Assembly: GCF_040784935.1 (NCBI RefSeq)
Contig: NZ_CP160680.1
Location: 5,313,802-5,377,801, forward strand
DNA from: Lewinella sp. LCG006
GTDB lineage: Bacteria > Bacteroidota > Bacteroidia > Chitinophagales > Saprospiraceae
Direction of reading: 5' to 3'
Length of the DNA stretch: 64,000 bases
Numbering within the stretch: position 1 is the stretch's first letter; each line of letters begins with the position of its first letter. Below the pieces are notes generated by a model that saw only the letters and a program-made list of their open reading frames with translations, was not told where the DNA came from and did not search any database. Both the position numbers and the translations under genes were made by a program. This document shows positions 1 to 7,821 of the stretch, in pieces.

Positions 1-1600
1 CTTCGTCGAAACGAGCAGTCCCTGGTTCATAAAATTCTACGGCATTATTAGCAATAGGATCGGCAACGAGTGCAGCTTCCTGAGCTTCGCTGTGCCACTG
101 AAACAGTAAAGTTTCAACATCAGGACGCCCGAGAAATTCACTCAAAGCTGCGCGATATCCAACCGGATCGCCAGGGAATTGGGAAATCCTGGGGAAACCT
201 TCTATCATTTGCATTTGGGGTAACACCTGATTACTCCAATGGGCACTGTAAGCATTTCGCCAGAAACGGTTTTCTTTGGCGTTAGTTTGTAATAATAGAG
301 AAGTGAAATAAGGATCATAAGAATCTCCAGCATCTTCGTGGGTGACATAAAAACGAAGGAAGTAAGTATCCTGTTTTTTCAGTTCTAAGCGATGCTGAAA
401 AAACTGGATGCCTCTAAGGCTGTAGCGGTTATCTCCTTGGTAAACAGTCGTTCCTGTGCTGTAATTAGAGGCTGCAATAAGGGTAGGTGAACCCAAATCC
501 ATGCTTGGCTTGAGCCTAAAATGCACAGCTGCACCCAACTTTAAGTTGTTAGAGTCATAATCAACAACATCCTCCTCTCGGTAGCCACGACGATGAATGA
601 TACCCAGGCCTGGAAGTTGAAGAATGTTGCTAAAGTCACTGCCGCTGGTGAATTCATCCCCATAAATATTCACAGCATCAAATCCGCCAGGATTATCTAC
701 GCCGGTATCGGTATCATCCACTGGGTCGTAGTTGTCTGCTACCCAGTCATTGGCCTGAAAATAGGAGAAATTGAGCTTATAGCCGATGCCTTTGTTTTTC
801 CCAAAAACATCAGCATAACGCAAAGCACCTTCAAACAAAGAACGATCACCACCTTTGGCCATCGCGGAAAGCCCTTTGTGAAAGAAGGGGTCTTTCGTTT
901 CCATACTGATCACCCCATTAAAGGCATTGGGGCCATAGAAAGCAGAGCTGGCACCAACGATCAAGTTAACGCGATTGACATCTAATTCGGAAGAACCCAA
1001 AAAGTTGCCGAGCGAAAAGTTCAGTCCTGGAGATTGGTTGTCTACACCATCAATGAGCTGTAGCGAGCGCACCGGACTGGTACTATTAAAACCCCGGGTG
1101 TTGATGATTTTGAAACCAAGGCTGGCAGCAGTAAGATCGACGTCTTTCAATGCGCCCAAACCATCATAGAAGCTGGCCGCTGGCGTTTCTTTGATCGCAA
1201 TATTGTCCAAGGTTTCTACCGTGAGAGGGGATTGCCGTTGGCGTTCACCAATGCGGCGACCTTTAACTTCTATCGTAGCAATGGTCACCGAGTTTTCTGA
1301 TAATTCAATCTTGATGGGTTCTACTACTGACTCAATAAATACCTCAGCATCCTGGTAGCCTACGTAGGAAAAAACCATCGTAAACGGAGGGCTGGCACTG
1401 GTATTGAAAGAGAAGGTGCCATCATAGTCTGTAATGGTGCCTTCGGTCGTACCTTTTATGATTGCATTGGCTCCAATGAGAGGTTCACGGCTAACACCAT
1501 CAAGAATTTCTCCTCGAACAACCGTTTGAGCGGCAGCGGAAATACTTACTCCCAGAAAGAGAATAAAATACAAAATACGTGTGTGTGGTAAGAATTTCAT
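1..1600 (-). CDS. TonB-dependent outer membrane receptor, 3' end outside window
   Basis: The reading frame is open from an ATG at 1598-1600 to the window edge, about 533 codons without a stop; the C-terminal barrel is cut off. A signal peptide ends near residue 24 (ISAAAQT). A carboxypeptidase-regulatory-like beta sandwich (about residues 26-110, with TDYDGTFSF and VFSYVGYQD motifs) is followed by a TonB plug domain (about 120-235, with NTRGFNSTSP, QLIDGVDN and YGPNAFNGVISM) and early barrel strands. It should import a large substrate across the outer membrane using TonB energy. There is no SusD partner in view, so the substrate is unknown. Family assignment is firm. Confidence 0.93.
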   Translation of the reverse strand, partial: MKFLPHTRILYFILFLGVSISAAAQTVVRGEILDGVSREPLIGANAIIKGTTEGTITDYDGTFSFNTSASPPFTMVFSYVGYQDAEVFIESVVEPIKIELSENSVTIATIEVKGRRIGERQRQSPLTVETLDNIAIKETPAASFYDGLGALKDVDLTAASLGFKIINTRGFNSTSPVRSLQLIDGVDNQSPGLNFSLGNFLGSSELDVNRVNLIVGASSAFYGPNAFNGVISMETKDPFFHKGLSAMAKGGDRSLFEGALRYADVFGKNKGIGYKLNFSYFQANDWVADNYDPVDDTDTGVDNPGGFDAVNIYGDEFTSGSDFSNILQLPGLGIIHRRGYREEDVVDYDSNNLKLGAAVHFRLKPSMDLGSPTLIAASNYSTGTTVYQGDNRYSLRGIQFFQHRLELKKQDTYFLRFYVTHEDAGDSYDPYFTSLLLQTNAKENRFWRNAYSAHWSNQVLPQMQMIEGFPRISQFPGDPVGYRAALSEFLGRPDVETLLFQWHSEAQEAALVADPIANNAVEFYEPGTARFDE

Positions 1601-1856
1601 ACTTCGATAAGGTACGTAATAAGTCAATAATTCTGCTTACGACGGCAAATTAGTGAATTTTCGCTAACGGTGGTTTTATATTTTAATAATAATACTATGC
1701 TATGGGTACAGGTCTTTGGCAATCAAATAGATAGGGTCGCGGTGGTCTTTGATGCCAAGAAAGAAAATTTCCTTGGTTAGCTCGTTTCAATAAAGATGTA
1801 AATTACTCAATATACAATTATCTACAAGAAGAGTGCTCAAGAAAAGTGTTAAATAT
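1601..1856. other. Intergenic region without recognisable feature
   Basis: A+T-rich spacer between the receptor gene and the phosphatase gene, both on the minus strand. It should carry the receptor's promoter and leader, but I see no clear hairpin, repeat or -7 element. Confidence 0.4.
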
Positions 1857-2453
1857 TTATGCTTGCGGTGGCTGAAGGGAACAAAAATCTGGTATTTGCC
1901 ACGATCGACGTTCATAAATTTTGTATACGCCCCAGCCGATCAAGCTACCGAGTAGGCTGCCACAGAGGACATCAAGGGGGTAATGAACACCCACATAGAC
2001 TTGTCCAAAGGCGATGGTCGCCGCCCAAATAAGCAGTAGCCAGCGCCATTTTTTCCAGCGTCGCCCCCAGCCCAAAAAAAGAAAAATAGCAACGGCAAAA
2101 TGATTGGTCGCATGAGAAGAAGTAAAGCTATAGCCACCACCGCAATGCACGCCAACATCTCTGGTAGGCTGACTCAGGGCTGTCTCCCTACATGGACGGG
2201 GGCGTTTTACCGATTTTTTTATCAATTGGCTGCTACTGAAATCAGCTATGCCAACCGCCAAACCCAAGGCCAGTAAGTAGTATAGCCCGGGCAACTTGTA
2301 TCGATAGATCAATCCCGCCACCAATAACAGATAGAGTGGTATCCAGGTGGTTTTTTCTCGCCAGTAAGGCATAATGGCATCCAACCAAGCGGTTTGCCAG
2401 CCATGGTGAATCCATTCAAAAAGGGAATAATCAAGTTGTACAAGCTGCTCCAT
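1857..2453 (-). CDS. PAP2-family membrane phosphatase
   Basis: Type 2 phosphatidic acid phosphatase, an integral membrane enzyme that removes phosphate from lipid carriers such as undecaprenyl diphosphate or phosphatidic acid. All three family motifs are visible: KKSVKRPRP, SSHATNHF (the PSGH-type motif, proline replaced) and GVHYPLDV with the catalytic His/Asp. Several hydrophobic helices separate them. A longer frame runs to a GTG at 2507, but the M-E-Q-L start at 2453 fits the family and keeps the 5' end clear of the divergent promoter at 2472-2502. At 198 aa it is normal in length for single-domain PAP2 proteins. The natural substrate cannot be read from sequence. Confidence 0.88.
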   Translation of the reverse strand: MEQLVQLDYSLFEWIHHGWQTAWLDAIMPYWREKTTWIPLYLLLVAGLIYRYKLPGLYYLLALGLAVGIADFSSSQLIKKSVKRPRPCRETALSQPTRDVGVHCGGGYSFTSSHATNHFAVAIFLFLGWGRRWKKWRWLLLIWAATIAFGQVYVGVHYPLDVLCGSLLGSLIGWGVYKIYERRSWQIPDFCSLQPPQA

Positions 2454-2471
2454 CATGCAAACATAAAAATT

Positions 2472-2502
2472 GTTGGCAAATAAAAGCAGTCCGGTATCTT
2501 TG
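2472..2502 (+). promoter_or_regulatory. Bacteroidota-type promoter upstream of glmM
   Basis: TTG at 2472-2474, a 20-nt spacer and TATCTTTG at 2495-2502 match the -33/-7 pattern of the phylum's primary sigma factor. It would give a roughly 190-nt leader to the mutase gene at 2701, containing the hairpin element at 2518-2669. Confidence 0.55.
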
Positions 2503-2517
2503 CCCACCTATGTAATT

Positions 2518-2669
2518 TGACGGAAATAACTGATTCCATTTTTTCCAACGATTCGCGAATATTTTCACGCAAGCTCCTTTTAGTTGCTTGCTTAGAAAAT
2601 TTTAGCGAATCAAACCTGCCTACCTGCGGTAAGCAGGCAGGAATGGAATAAGTTATTTTTGTTCCGTCA
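2518..2669. repeat. Palindromic MITE-like intergenic element
   Basis: Outer arms at 2518-2539 and 2643-2669 are inverted copies (22 nt, one substitution and one 5-nt gap), starting TGACGGAA. A second inverted pair (ATTCGC... near 2550 and ...GCGAAT near 2610) and a CCTGCC/GGCAGG pair at 2615-2641 make the whole stretch one long imperfect hairpin. A partial relative of the outer arm recurs at 7007-7027. It has no coding potential and no transposase. Confidence 0.6.
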
Positions 2670-2700
2670 CTAAGTATTTTCTAACTAAAAATAAAAAAGC

Positions 2701-4068
2701 GTGGCCTTCATCAAGTCAATCTCGGGATTTCGGGGAACCATCGGTGGTAAAGCTGGAGAAAATTTAACGCCTCAAGATATTGTAGAATGTACGGCGGCTT
2801 ATGGCAGCTGGTTGCTCCAATCAGGAGCCGCGCCAAAGGTTGTTATCGGTCGCGATGCCCGCCCTTCCGGAGCGATGGTGACCCAATTGGTGACAGCTAC
2901 TTTGCAATCGTTAGGGATTTCGGTCGTTGATTTGGGATTGTCTACTACGCCTACTGTAGAGATGGCCGTACCACACCTTGGTGCTGGTGGCGGAATCATC
3001 CTCACCGCTAGCCATAATCCTAAAGAGTGGAACGCCCTGAAGTTGCTCAACGCTACGGGTGAATTTATTTCTGCCCAAGACGGTAAAACGCTTTTGGGGC
3101 TCCTCGACGAAGGCGCTGTAAGCTACGCTGCAATAGATGATCTGGGTACTTATGCCGGCAATGAGGAGATGCTTGATTACCACATAGAGCAAGTCCTTGC
3201 TCATCCGCTCGTGCGGACAGAGGAAATTCGCGCAAAGCATTTTCGGGTAGTCGTTGATGGGGTAAACTCTAGCGGGGCTGTCGCCATCCCGGCCCTTTTA
3301 AAAGCATTGGGTTGTGAAGTGGAAGTGCTGAACGCCGACATGAATGGTCAGTTTGCCCACAACCCTGAACCTTTACCACAGCATCTGACGGACCTTTGTG
3401 AGCAGGTAAAGATTAGCAAAGCTGACTTAGGTATCGCCGTGGATCCAGATGTTGATCGTTTGGCACTGGTAGGGGCTGGTGGAAGTTGGATAGGAGAGGA
3501 GTATACCTTGGTGGCGGTAGCCGATTATGTATTGCAACACCAGCCAGGGCCTACGGTTTCTAATTTATCCTCCAGTCGAGCGTTGCGTGATATTACTACC
3601 AAGCACGGACAAATGTATTACGCGGCAGCCGTAGGCGAGGTGAATGTGGTCGATAAAATGAAGGAGGTACAAGCCGTCATTGGCGGTGAAGGAAATGGAG
3701 GGATCATTGACCCGCAGCTCCACTTCGGACGTGATGCACTCATTGGTACAGCACTGGTGCTCAGTAATATGGTCTGGGCCAACAAGTCCATCAATGAACT
3801 CCGCGCCAGCTATCCCGATTACTTTATGGTGAAAGACAAAGTAGCACTTTCTCCAGACCTTGACGTAGAGCAAAAGCTGGAGCATATCCAGGAAAAATAC
3901 CAGCATGAAGCTGCGATCAATACCATCGATGGCCTTAAACTAGACTTCCCCGAAGGCTGGATTCATCTCCGCCGCTCAAATACTGAGCCTATTGTACGCA
4001 TTTACGGCGAAGCTAATAGCTTAGAAGCAGTGAATGCGCTGGTTGCCAAAGTGAAAGCCGATTTTTAA
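2701..4068 (+). CDS. glmM: Phosphoglucosamine mutase / phosphohexomutase (GlmM type)
   Basis: Alpha-D-phosphohexomutase, 455 aa. In this phylum this form is expected to convert glucosamine-6-phosphate to glucosamine-1-phosphate for UDP-GlcNAc and peptidoglycan. The catalytic serine loop TASHNP is at residues 102-107 (Ser104), the Mg loop DPDVDR at 248-253, the sugar-binding GEGNGG in the third domain, and the phosphate-binding RRSNTEP near the C terminus. The start is GTG at 2701; no in-frame ATG precedes the conserved N-terminal ISGFRGTIGG. Phosphomannomutase or phosphoglucomutase activity cannot be excluded from motifs alone. Confidence 0.88.
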   Translation: MAFIKSISGFRGTIGGKAGENLTPQDIVECTAAYGSWLLQSGAAPKVVIGRDARPSGAMVTQLVTATLQSLGISVVDLGLSTTPTVEMAVPHLGAGGGIILTASHNPKEWNALKLLNATGEFISAQDGKTLLGLLDEGAVSYAAIDDLGTYAGNEEMLDYHIEQVLAHPLVRTEEIRAKHFRVVVDGVNSSGAVAIPALLKALGCEVEVLNADMNGQFAHNPEPLPQHLTDLCEQVKISKADLGIAVDPDVDRLALVGAGGSWIGEEYTLVAVADYVLQHQPGPTVSNLSSSRALRDITTKHGQMYYAAAVGEVNVVDKMKEVQAVIGGEGNGGIIDPQLHFGRDALIGTALVLSNMVWANKSINELRASYPDYFMVKDKVALSPDLDVEQKLEHIQEKYQHEAAINTIDGLKLDFPEGWIHLRRSNTEPIVRIYGEANSLEAVNALVAKVKADF

Positions 4069-4218
4069 TAGACTGTTGGTTGTAGCTGTTCCAAAATAAC
4101 TTTCTCATCTTCTGACTTTGGTTCTTCCTGGCAAGGGCTGATTGGATAATTATTTACGCCAAAACTATTAATGTTAATTGATTGTTAACTATTAGTAAAA
4201 TTAAAGTGTATATTTAGT

Positions 4219-4226
4219 TATCTTTG
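4219..4226 (+). promoter_or_regulatory. -7 promoter element (TATCTTTG)
   Basis: TATCTTTG lies 60 nt before the aspartyl protease-like gene at 4286. No convincing TTTG -33 element at the usual distance, so it is a moderate call. Confidence 0.4.
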
Positions 4227-4285
4227 TGTAAACGAAACACTGTTCAAGCCAATGTTTACCGATTTTATTCAAGAAGAACAGGAAT

Positions 4286-5212
4286 ATGAGAGAGTTATGG
4301 ACAATAATATTGCTTACCCTTCTCGGGAATAGCCTGCTGCTCAGCCAGCGGAGTATTGCTTATTTGAATACACCAATTCGTCCGATCAGCGGAGAAATGG
4401 TCACTAAGGATGACCTCATCAATTTGTCTTTTCAATTGGATCGGGGAATGATCTATGTAAAAGCAGCTGTAGAAGGACAAACGGGTGATTTCATTCTTGA
4501 TACAGGCGCTCCGGGGTTGGTGGTCAACGAAATTCCACAAGGGGCTACTACCGACTACCAAGCCAAATCCTGTTCACAGGAAGTTGTGATTGGCGTTAAG
4601 CCGGTAAAGTCATTCTCCTGGGCCAACCGTACACTTCGTAATCTGGAAGCCATTACACTGGACCTTAGTCACCTTGACAAGTTGCACAATGGCTCGGTAG
4701 TGGGCATGATTGGTTATGAACTCTTGAAAAACAATACCTTATTTATTGATTATCAGCGCAGTCAGTTGTTGTTGTTAAAAAACAGAATGAATGTTGCTTT
4801 GGCTGCTCCCAGTGCTCGAATTCCTTTTGAGTTGTACGACCACCTTCCGGTTATTGAGGTGGTAATTGGAGGTAAGACGCTTCGCTTGGGGATAGATACC
4901 GGTGCAGCTACAAATCTGCTTGACCGAAATTGTGCCCATCATTTATCTGACTTCTTACAGCATGGTGCTGCCGAAGAAATTCAAGGATTAGACCAGGGCG
5001 TGCAACAGGTAGCTGCCGCCCGTCTCAATGGCATGAAGGCGAGTGGATTTGACTTTTCTGGTAAGTTTCTATTACTGGACTTATCCCACCTGGAGATGGA
5101 CGAATTACACCCGCTTGATGGACTACTCGGCTATCAGTTTTTGTCCAATTATCGGGTAGCCATTGATTACCCTAACCAGGAAATTTTGCTCTGGCCACTC
5201 GTGGAGGAATAA
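4286..5212 (+). CDS. Retropepsin-like aspartyl protease family protein
   Basis: Exported 308-aa protein with two pepsin/retropepsin-like half domains. The first carries the active-site motif LDTGAPG (around residue 73) and the second IDTGAAT (around residue 207). Each is followed by a hydrophobic-Gly segment typical of the fold (GMIGYELL and GLLGYQFL). An N-terminal hydrophobic stretch of about 20 residues suggests a signal peptide or lipid-free export. One chain with two DTG motifs could act without dimerising. Substrate unknown. It converges with the GNAT gene, leaving only 2 nt between the stop codons. Confidence 0.8.
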   Translation: MRELWTIILLTLLGNSLLLSQRSIAYLNTPIRPISGEMVTKDDLINLSFQLDRGMIYVKAAVEGQTGDFILDTGAPGLVVNEIPQGATTDYQAKSCSQEVVIGVKPVKSFSWANRTLRNLEAITLDLSHLDKLHNGSVVGMIGYELLKNNTLFIDYQRSQLLLLKNRMNVALAAPSARIPFELYDHLPVIEVVIGGKTLRLGIDTGAATNLLDRNCAHHLSDFLQHGAAEEIQGLDQGVQQVAAARLNGMKASGFDFSGKFLLLDLSHLEMDELHPLDGLLGYQFLSNYRVAIDYPNQEILLWPLVEE

Positions 5213-5214
5213 TC

Positions 5215-5703
5215 TTAAACCAAAGCCAACGCATAGAATGTATCACAGCTGGAGTGCCCTGTAGCACCTTCCGCACCTTGAAGTTGTTGGAATCCGCGCA
5301 GGCGATAGAGGGCATTGGCGGAAGTCATGCGGTTGACGGTCTCCAGGTACATCCGCTGATAACCTTTCTGGGTTGCGGCTTCAATACAGTGGTTGAGTAG
5401 TTTTTTGCCCATTCCATGACCTCGGATTTCGGAGAGGAAATACATTTTTTTTAACTCACAAGTAGCTCCATCCCCTCCGGACAAAGGCCCGAAGCCGCCG
5501 CAACCGAGCACTTGACCTTGGTGTTCTACCACAAAAAAGGCTGCTTTGTCTCCCTGATAAGCTTCGTACATATGGTCCACTTCGGGATCTTCAATAGAAA
5601 ACCCAGGCCCCACACAACTGAATTCCGTCATTACCTGACGAATAATCTTGGCAACTTGTGCGTTATCAGCAGCTTGTATTGGGCGGAGGATTGGTGTAGA
5701 CAT
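5215..5703 (-). CDS. GNAT family N-acetyltransferase
   Basis: 162-aa single-domain GCN5-related acetyltransferase. The acetyl-CoA loop is R-G-H-G-M-G (motif A, about residues 94-99), preceded by the strand CELKKMYFLSE and followed by the helix KKLLNHCIEAA. A typical NALYRLRGF motif-B segment lies near the C terminus. It transfers an acetyl group from acetyl-CoA to an amine; the acceptor is not predictable. The N terminus ILRPIQAADNAQVAKIIRQV is a standard GNAT beginning, which supports the ATG at 5703. Confidence 0.88.
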   Translation of the reverse strand: MSTPILRPIQAADNAQVAKIIRQVMTEFSCVGPGFSIEDPEVDHMYEAYQGDKAAFFVVEHQGQVLGCGGFGPLSGGDGATCELKKMYFLSEIRGHGMGKKLLNHCIEAATQKGYQRMYLETVNRMTSANALYRLRGFQQLQGAEGATGHSSCDTFYALALV

Positions 5704-5751
5704 GTTAGGAATATTTACAAAGGAATAAAGATCACATAATTTATTTTAGTC

Positions 5752-5878
5752 GGAGATCGGAAGTGGGAAATCGGAAGTATTTTCATCATCCCAGGGGCAA
5801 GGTAGACCGTTCATACGGTAAACATTTCTAATCATGTAAGCGTACCTCATTACTTCCGACTTCCGACTTCCCACTTCC
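5752..5878. repeat. Inverted GGAAGT repeat pair
   Basis: GGAAGTGGGAAATCGGAAGTA near 5758-5780 reappears inverted, with one extra TCGGAAG unit, at 5850-5878, spaced by about 70 nt. The arms are built from a 7-nt TCGGAAG/TGGGAAG unit. It lies between the GNAT gene and the small membrane protein gene, both minus strand. Looks like a short-unit intergenic repeat rather than a terminator, as there is no T-tract. Confidence 0.5.
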
Positions 5879-6100
5879 TTAAATCTCTTCCTTATCCAAA
5901 TCCACCTGGCCAAAATAGACGAGGATGAATCCCGCGAGTACCATCAGGATTTTGGTCATAAAGGCACCAAGTCCACCAAATGCTCTGAGCCAGTACAAAA
6001 AGGCAAAGTCGACGCCAACAAAGTTGAGGAAAATGGCTAAAAAACCAATTATGACAAAAAGAAACCCGATGATGGTTAAAAACGTTTTATTTTTATTCAT
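5879..6100 (-). CDS. Small two-helix membrane protein
   Basis: 73 aa with two predicted transmembrane helices (about residues 7-27 and 46-65) separated by a glycine-rich turn, and a charged C-terminal tail (VDLDKEEI). No enzyme motif. The lysine-rich N terminus (MNKNK) fits a cytoplasmic start. It is divergent from the HMG-CoA-lyase-like gene, 51 nt away. Judged real because the hydrophobic pattern is regular and the start and stop are well placed; function unknown. Confidence 0.65.
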   Translation of the reverse strand: MNKNKTFLTIIGFLFVIIGFLAIFLNFVGVDFAFLYWLRAFGGLGAFMTKILMVLAGFILVYFGQVDLDKEEI

Positions 6101-6151
6101 AAGACCCTATTGCTTTAAACTTTTGGAGAACCTAACAAGAATAACCCATTT

Positions 6152-7006
6152 ATGATCAAATTGATCGAATGCCCACGTGATGCGATGCAAGGTTTGAAAA
6201 CTTTCATTCCTACGGAAACTAAGGCCAAATATCTGAATTTACTCTTACAAGTGGGCTTTGATACGCTCGATTTTGGAAGTTTTGTTAGCCCCAAGGCTAT
6301 TCCACAAATGAGAGATACCGCCGAAGTACTTTCTTTGCTGGATTTGTCTAGTACCAACACCAAGCTGCTGGCGATTGTTGCTAATCAGCGAGGTGCGGAA
6401 GCAGCGGTAGCTTTTCCAGAGATAGACTACCTGGGTTATCCGTTTTCTGTATCTGAGACTTTTCAATTGCGTAATACCAATGCGACCATCGCTGAATCGC
6501 TGGAAAGGGTGAAACGGATTCAGGACTTGTGTCAACAACATGATAAAGAGATGGTGCTTTACCTCTCGATGGGTTTTGGCAACCCTTATGGAGACCCCTG
6601 GAATGCTGAAACGATCATGCATTGGGTAGAGCAGCTTTCACAGTTGGATATCAAAATCTTTCAGCTCAGCGATACGATTGGTGTAGCCAAGCCTCCTAGC
6701 ATATCTTATCTTTTTAATGAATTGGTACCAGCGTATCCCCAACTGGAAATTGGAGCGCATTTTCATACTACGCCTACTACTTGGCAAGAAAAAGTGGCTG
6801 CTGCTGCCGAAGCTGGCTGTGTCCGTTTTGACGGTGCGATCCGTGGCTTCGGTGGCTGCCCGATGGCCAAGGACGACCTTACCGGGAATATGCCCATGGA
6901 GCACCTCGTCTACCATTTTGCCGAGCAGCAACAAGCTACCGGAGTAGATATTAAATTATTTAGCAAAGCTTATCAGGAAGCGGCCGAGGTCTTTCCAAGT
7001 CATTAG
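6152..7006 (+). CDS. Hydroxymethylglutaryl-CoA lyase-like enzyme
   Basis: HMGL-family TIM-barrel aldolase, 284 aa. HMG-CoA lyase splits 3-hydroxy-3-methylglutaryl-CoA into acetyl-CoA and acetoacetate, a late step of leucine breakdown. Visible are the strand-1 motif ECPRDAMQG (Arg9/Asp10; Asp is a metal ligand), the metal-binding HFH (GAHFHTTPT), and the GFGGCPMA loop with the catalytic cysteine. The first strand begins at residue 2, so the ATG at 6152 is right. No other leucine-degradation gene is adjacent. Related aldolases share the fold, so the exact substrate is inferred. Confidence 0.85.
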   Translation: MIKLIECPRDAMQGLKTFIPTETKAKYLNLLLQVGFDTLDFGSFVSPKAIPQMRDTAEVLSLLDLSSTNTKLLAIVANQRGAEAAVAFPEIDYLGYPFSVSETFQLRNTNATIAESLERVKRIQDLCQQHDKEMVLYLSMGFGNPYGDPWNAETIMHWVEQLSQLDIKIFQLSDTIGVAKPPSISYLFNELVPAYPQLEIGAHFHTTPTTWQEKVAAAAEAGCVRFDGAIRGFGGCPMAKDDLTGNMPMEHLVYHFAEQQQATGVDIKLFSKAYQEAAEVFPSH

Positions 7007-7062
7007 TGACGGAGCAAAAATTACTTAGTAAAGCGCAAGTTGAAGGAGTAATTTTTTCCAGG
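7007..7062. repeat. Partial copy of TGACGGA repeat
   Basis: Starts immediately after the preceding TAG stop with TGACGGAGCAAAAATTACTTA (two differences from the inverted right arm of the element at 2518-2669), followed by a short inverted segment (AAAAATTACT / AGTAATTTTT). It may be a decayed or shorter family member. Confidence 0.45.
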
Positions 7063-7081
7063 AATACTAAGTTCATTTTTT

Positions 7082-7089
7082 TATCTTTG
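7082..7089 (+). promoter_or_regulatory. -7 promoter element (TATCTTTG)
   Basis: TATCTTTG 59 nt upstream of the ATG at 7148. No clear -33 partner. Confidence 0.4.
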
Positions 7090-7147
7090 GCCTCATTGTT
7101 ATTCCTGGCCCAATAAAAGGGCTGATTAAAAAAAGAGAAAGCTACCT

Positions 7148-7801
7148 ATGAGCTTTTGGGATCGTATTAAACGTTGGTTTGCAGGTAATACAGCGCCTCC
7201 AGTGGCTACAAAAACACCCCCGAGTAAGCCCCCTCAGCCTGCTACGGTGCCTATAGTAGATCAGCCCAACGACGATCTACCTTCTCCTGGGGATACGCCT
7301 ATCGATACTTTTCAGTTGATCTTCAGTAATAAAGACAAACACACCACACTTATGCTCAATTCTATCTCCCTTAGTTCGGATATGAAAACCCTTTACCTGA
7401 TCGACAATGGTCGGGCTATCCCTTTTGATCTTACGGTACCTGAAGGCGTGCTGGTAGGTTTGCTAGGTGATCAATTGGTGGTTGCGACAGGAACGACAGT
7501 ACCTGTTCCGCAAGAAGTTCCGCTACCTACAGTGGAAGGTGCTATTGAAGATACTGAAGTGGCACGCACTCGTCCGGTGGAGAAGACGTATACGTTTAAG
7601 GCTGGTGAGAATAGTCAGTATACGGTTAGTTATAATGCGAAGAATAAGGCGTTGAGCATCATTGGTGTTGATGATGTAGTTATTCATTTAGAGGCCCCAG
7701 AAGATGGTAGTTGTTCTGAGCAAATGTTCGATTTAGATAACAAGAAGGCAGTGAGAATTAACTGGGTAAAAGACGAACTTATATTGACAAATTTGGCATA
7801 G
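7148..7801 (+). CDS. Hypothetical protein with proline-rich linker
   Basis: 217 aa, not recognised. A short basic amphipathic N terminus (MSFWDRIKRWFAG) leads into a Pro/Thr-rich linker (about residues 16-50). Two beta-rich segments follow (about 55-115 and 145-215), separated by a second Pro/Val-rich stretch. No signal peptide is obvious; the N terminus could lie on the membrane surface. It ends just before the convergent TPR-like gene. Its own -7 element and good codon structure support a real gene. Confidence 0.6.
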   Translation: MSFWDRIKRWFAGNTAPPVATKTPPSKPPQPATVPIVDQPNDDLPSPGDTPIDTFQLIFSNKDKHTTLMLNSISLSSDMKTLYLIDNGRAIPFDLTVPEGVLVGLLGDQLVVATGTTVPVPQEVPLPTVEGAIEDTEVARTRPVEKTYTFKAGENSQYTVSYNAKNKALSIIGVDDVVIHLEAPEDGSCSEQMFDLDNKKAVRINWVKDELILTNLA

Positions 7802-7821
7802 TATCTTTGCTGGATTGACAC

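Noticed and set aside
593-1169. Plus-strand frames in the first 1.2 kb
   Set aside because: They are antisense to a continuous TonB receptor frame with plug motifs.
7802-7809. TATCTTTG right after the gene ending at 7801
   Set aside because: It faces into the 3' end of a minus-strand gene with no plus-strand gene to drive; probably chance, though an antisense transcript is possible.
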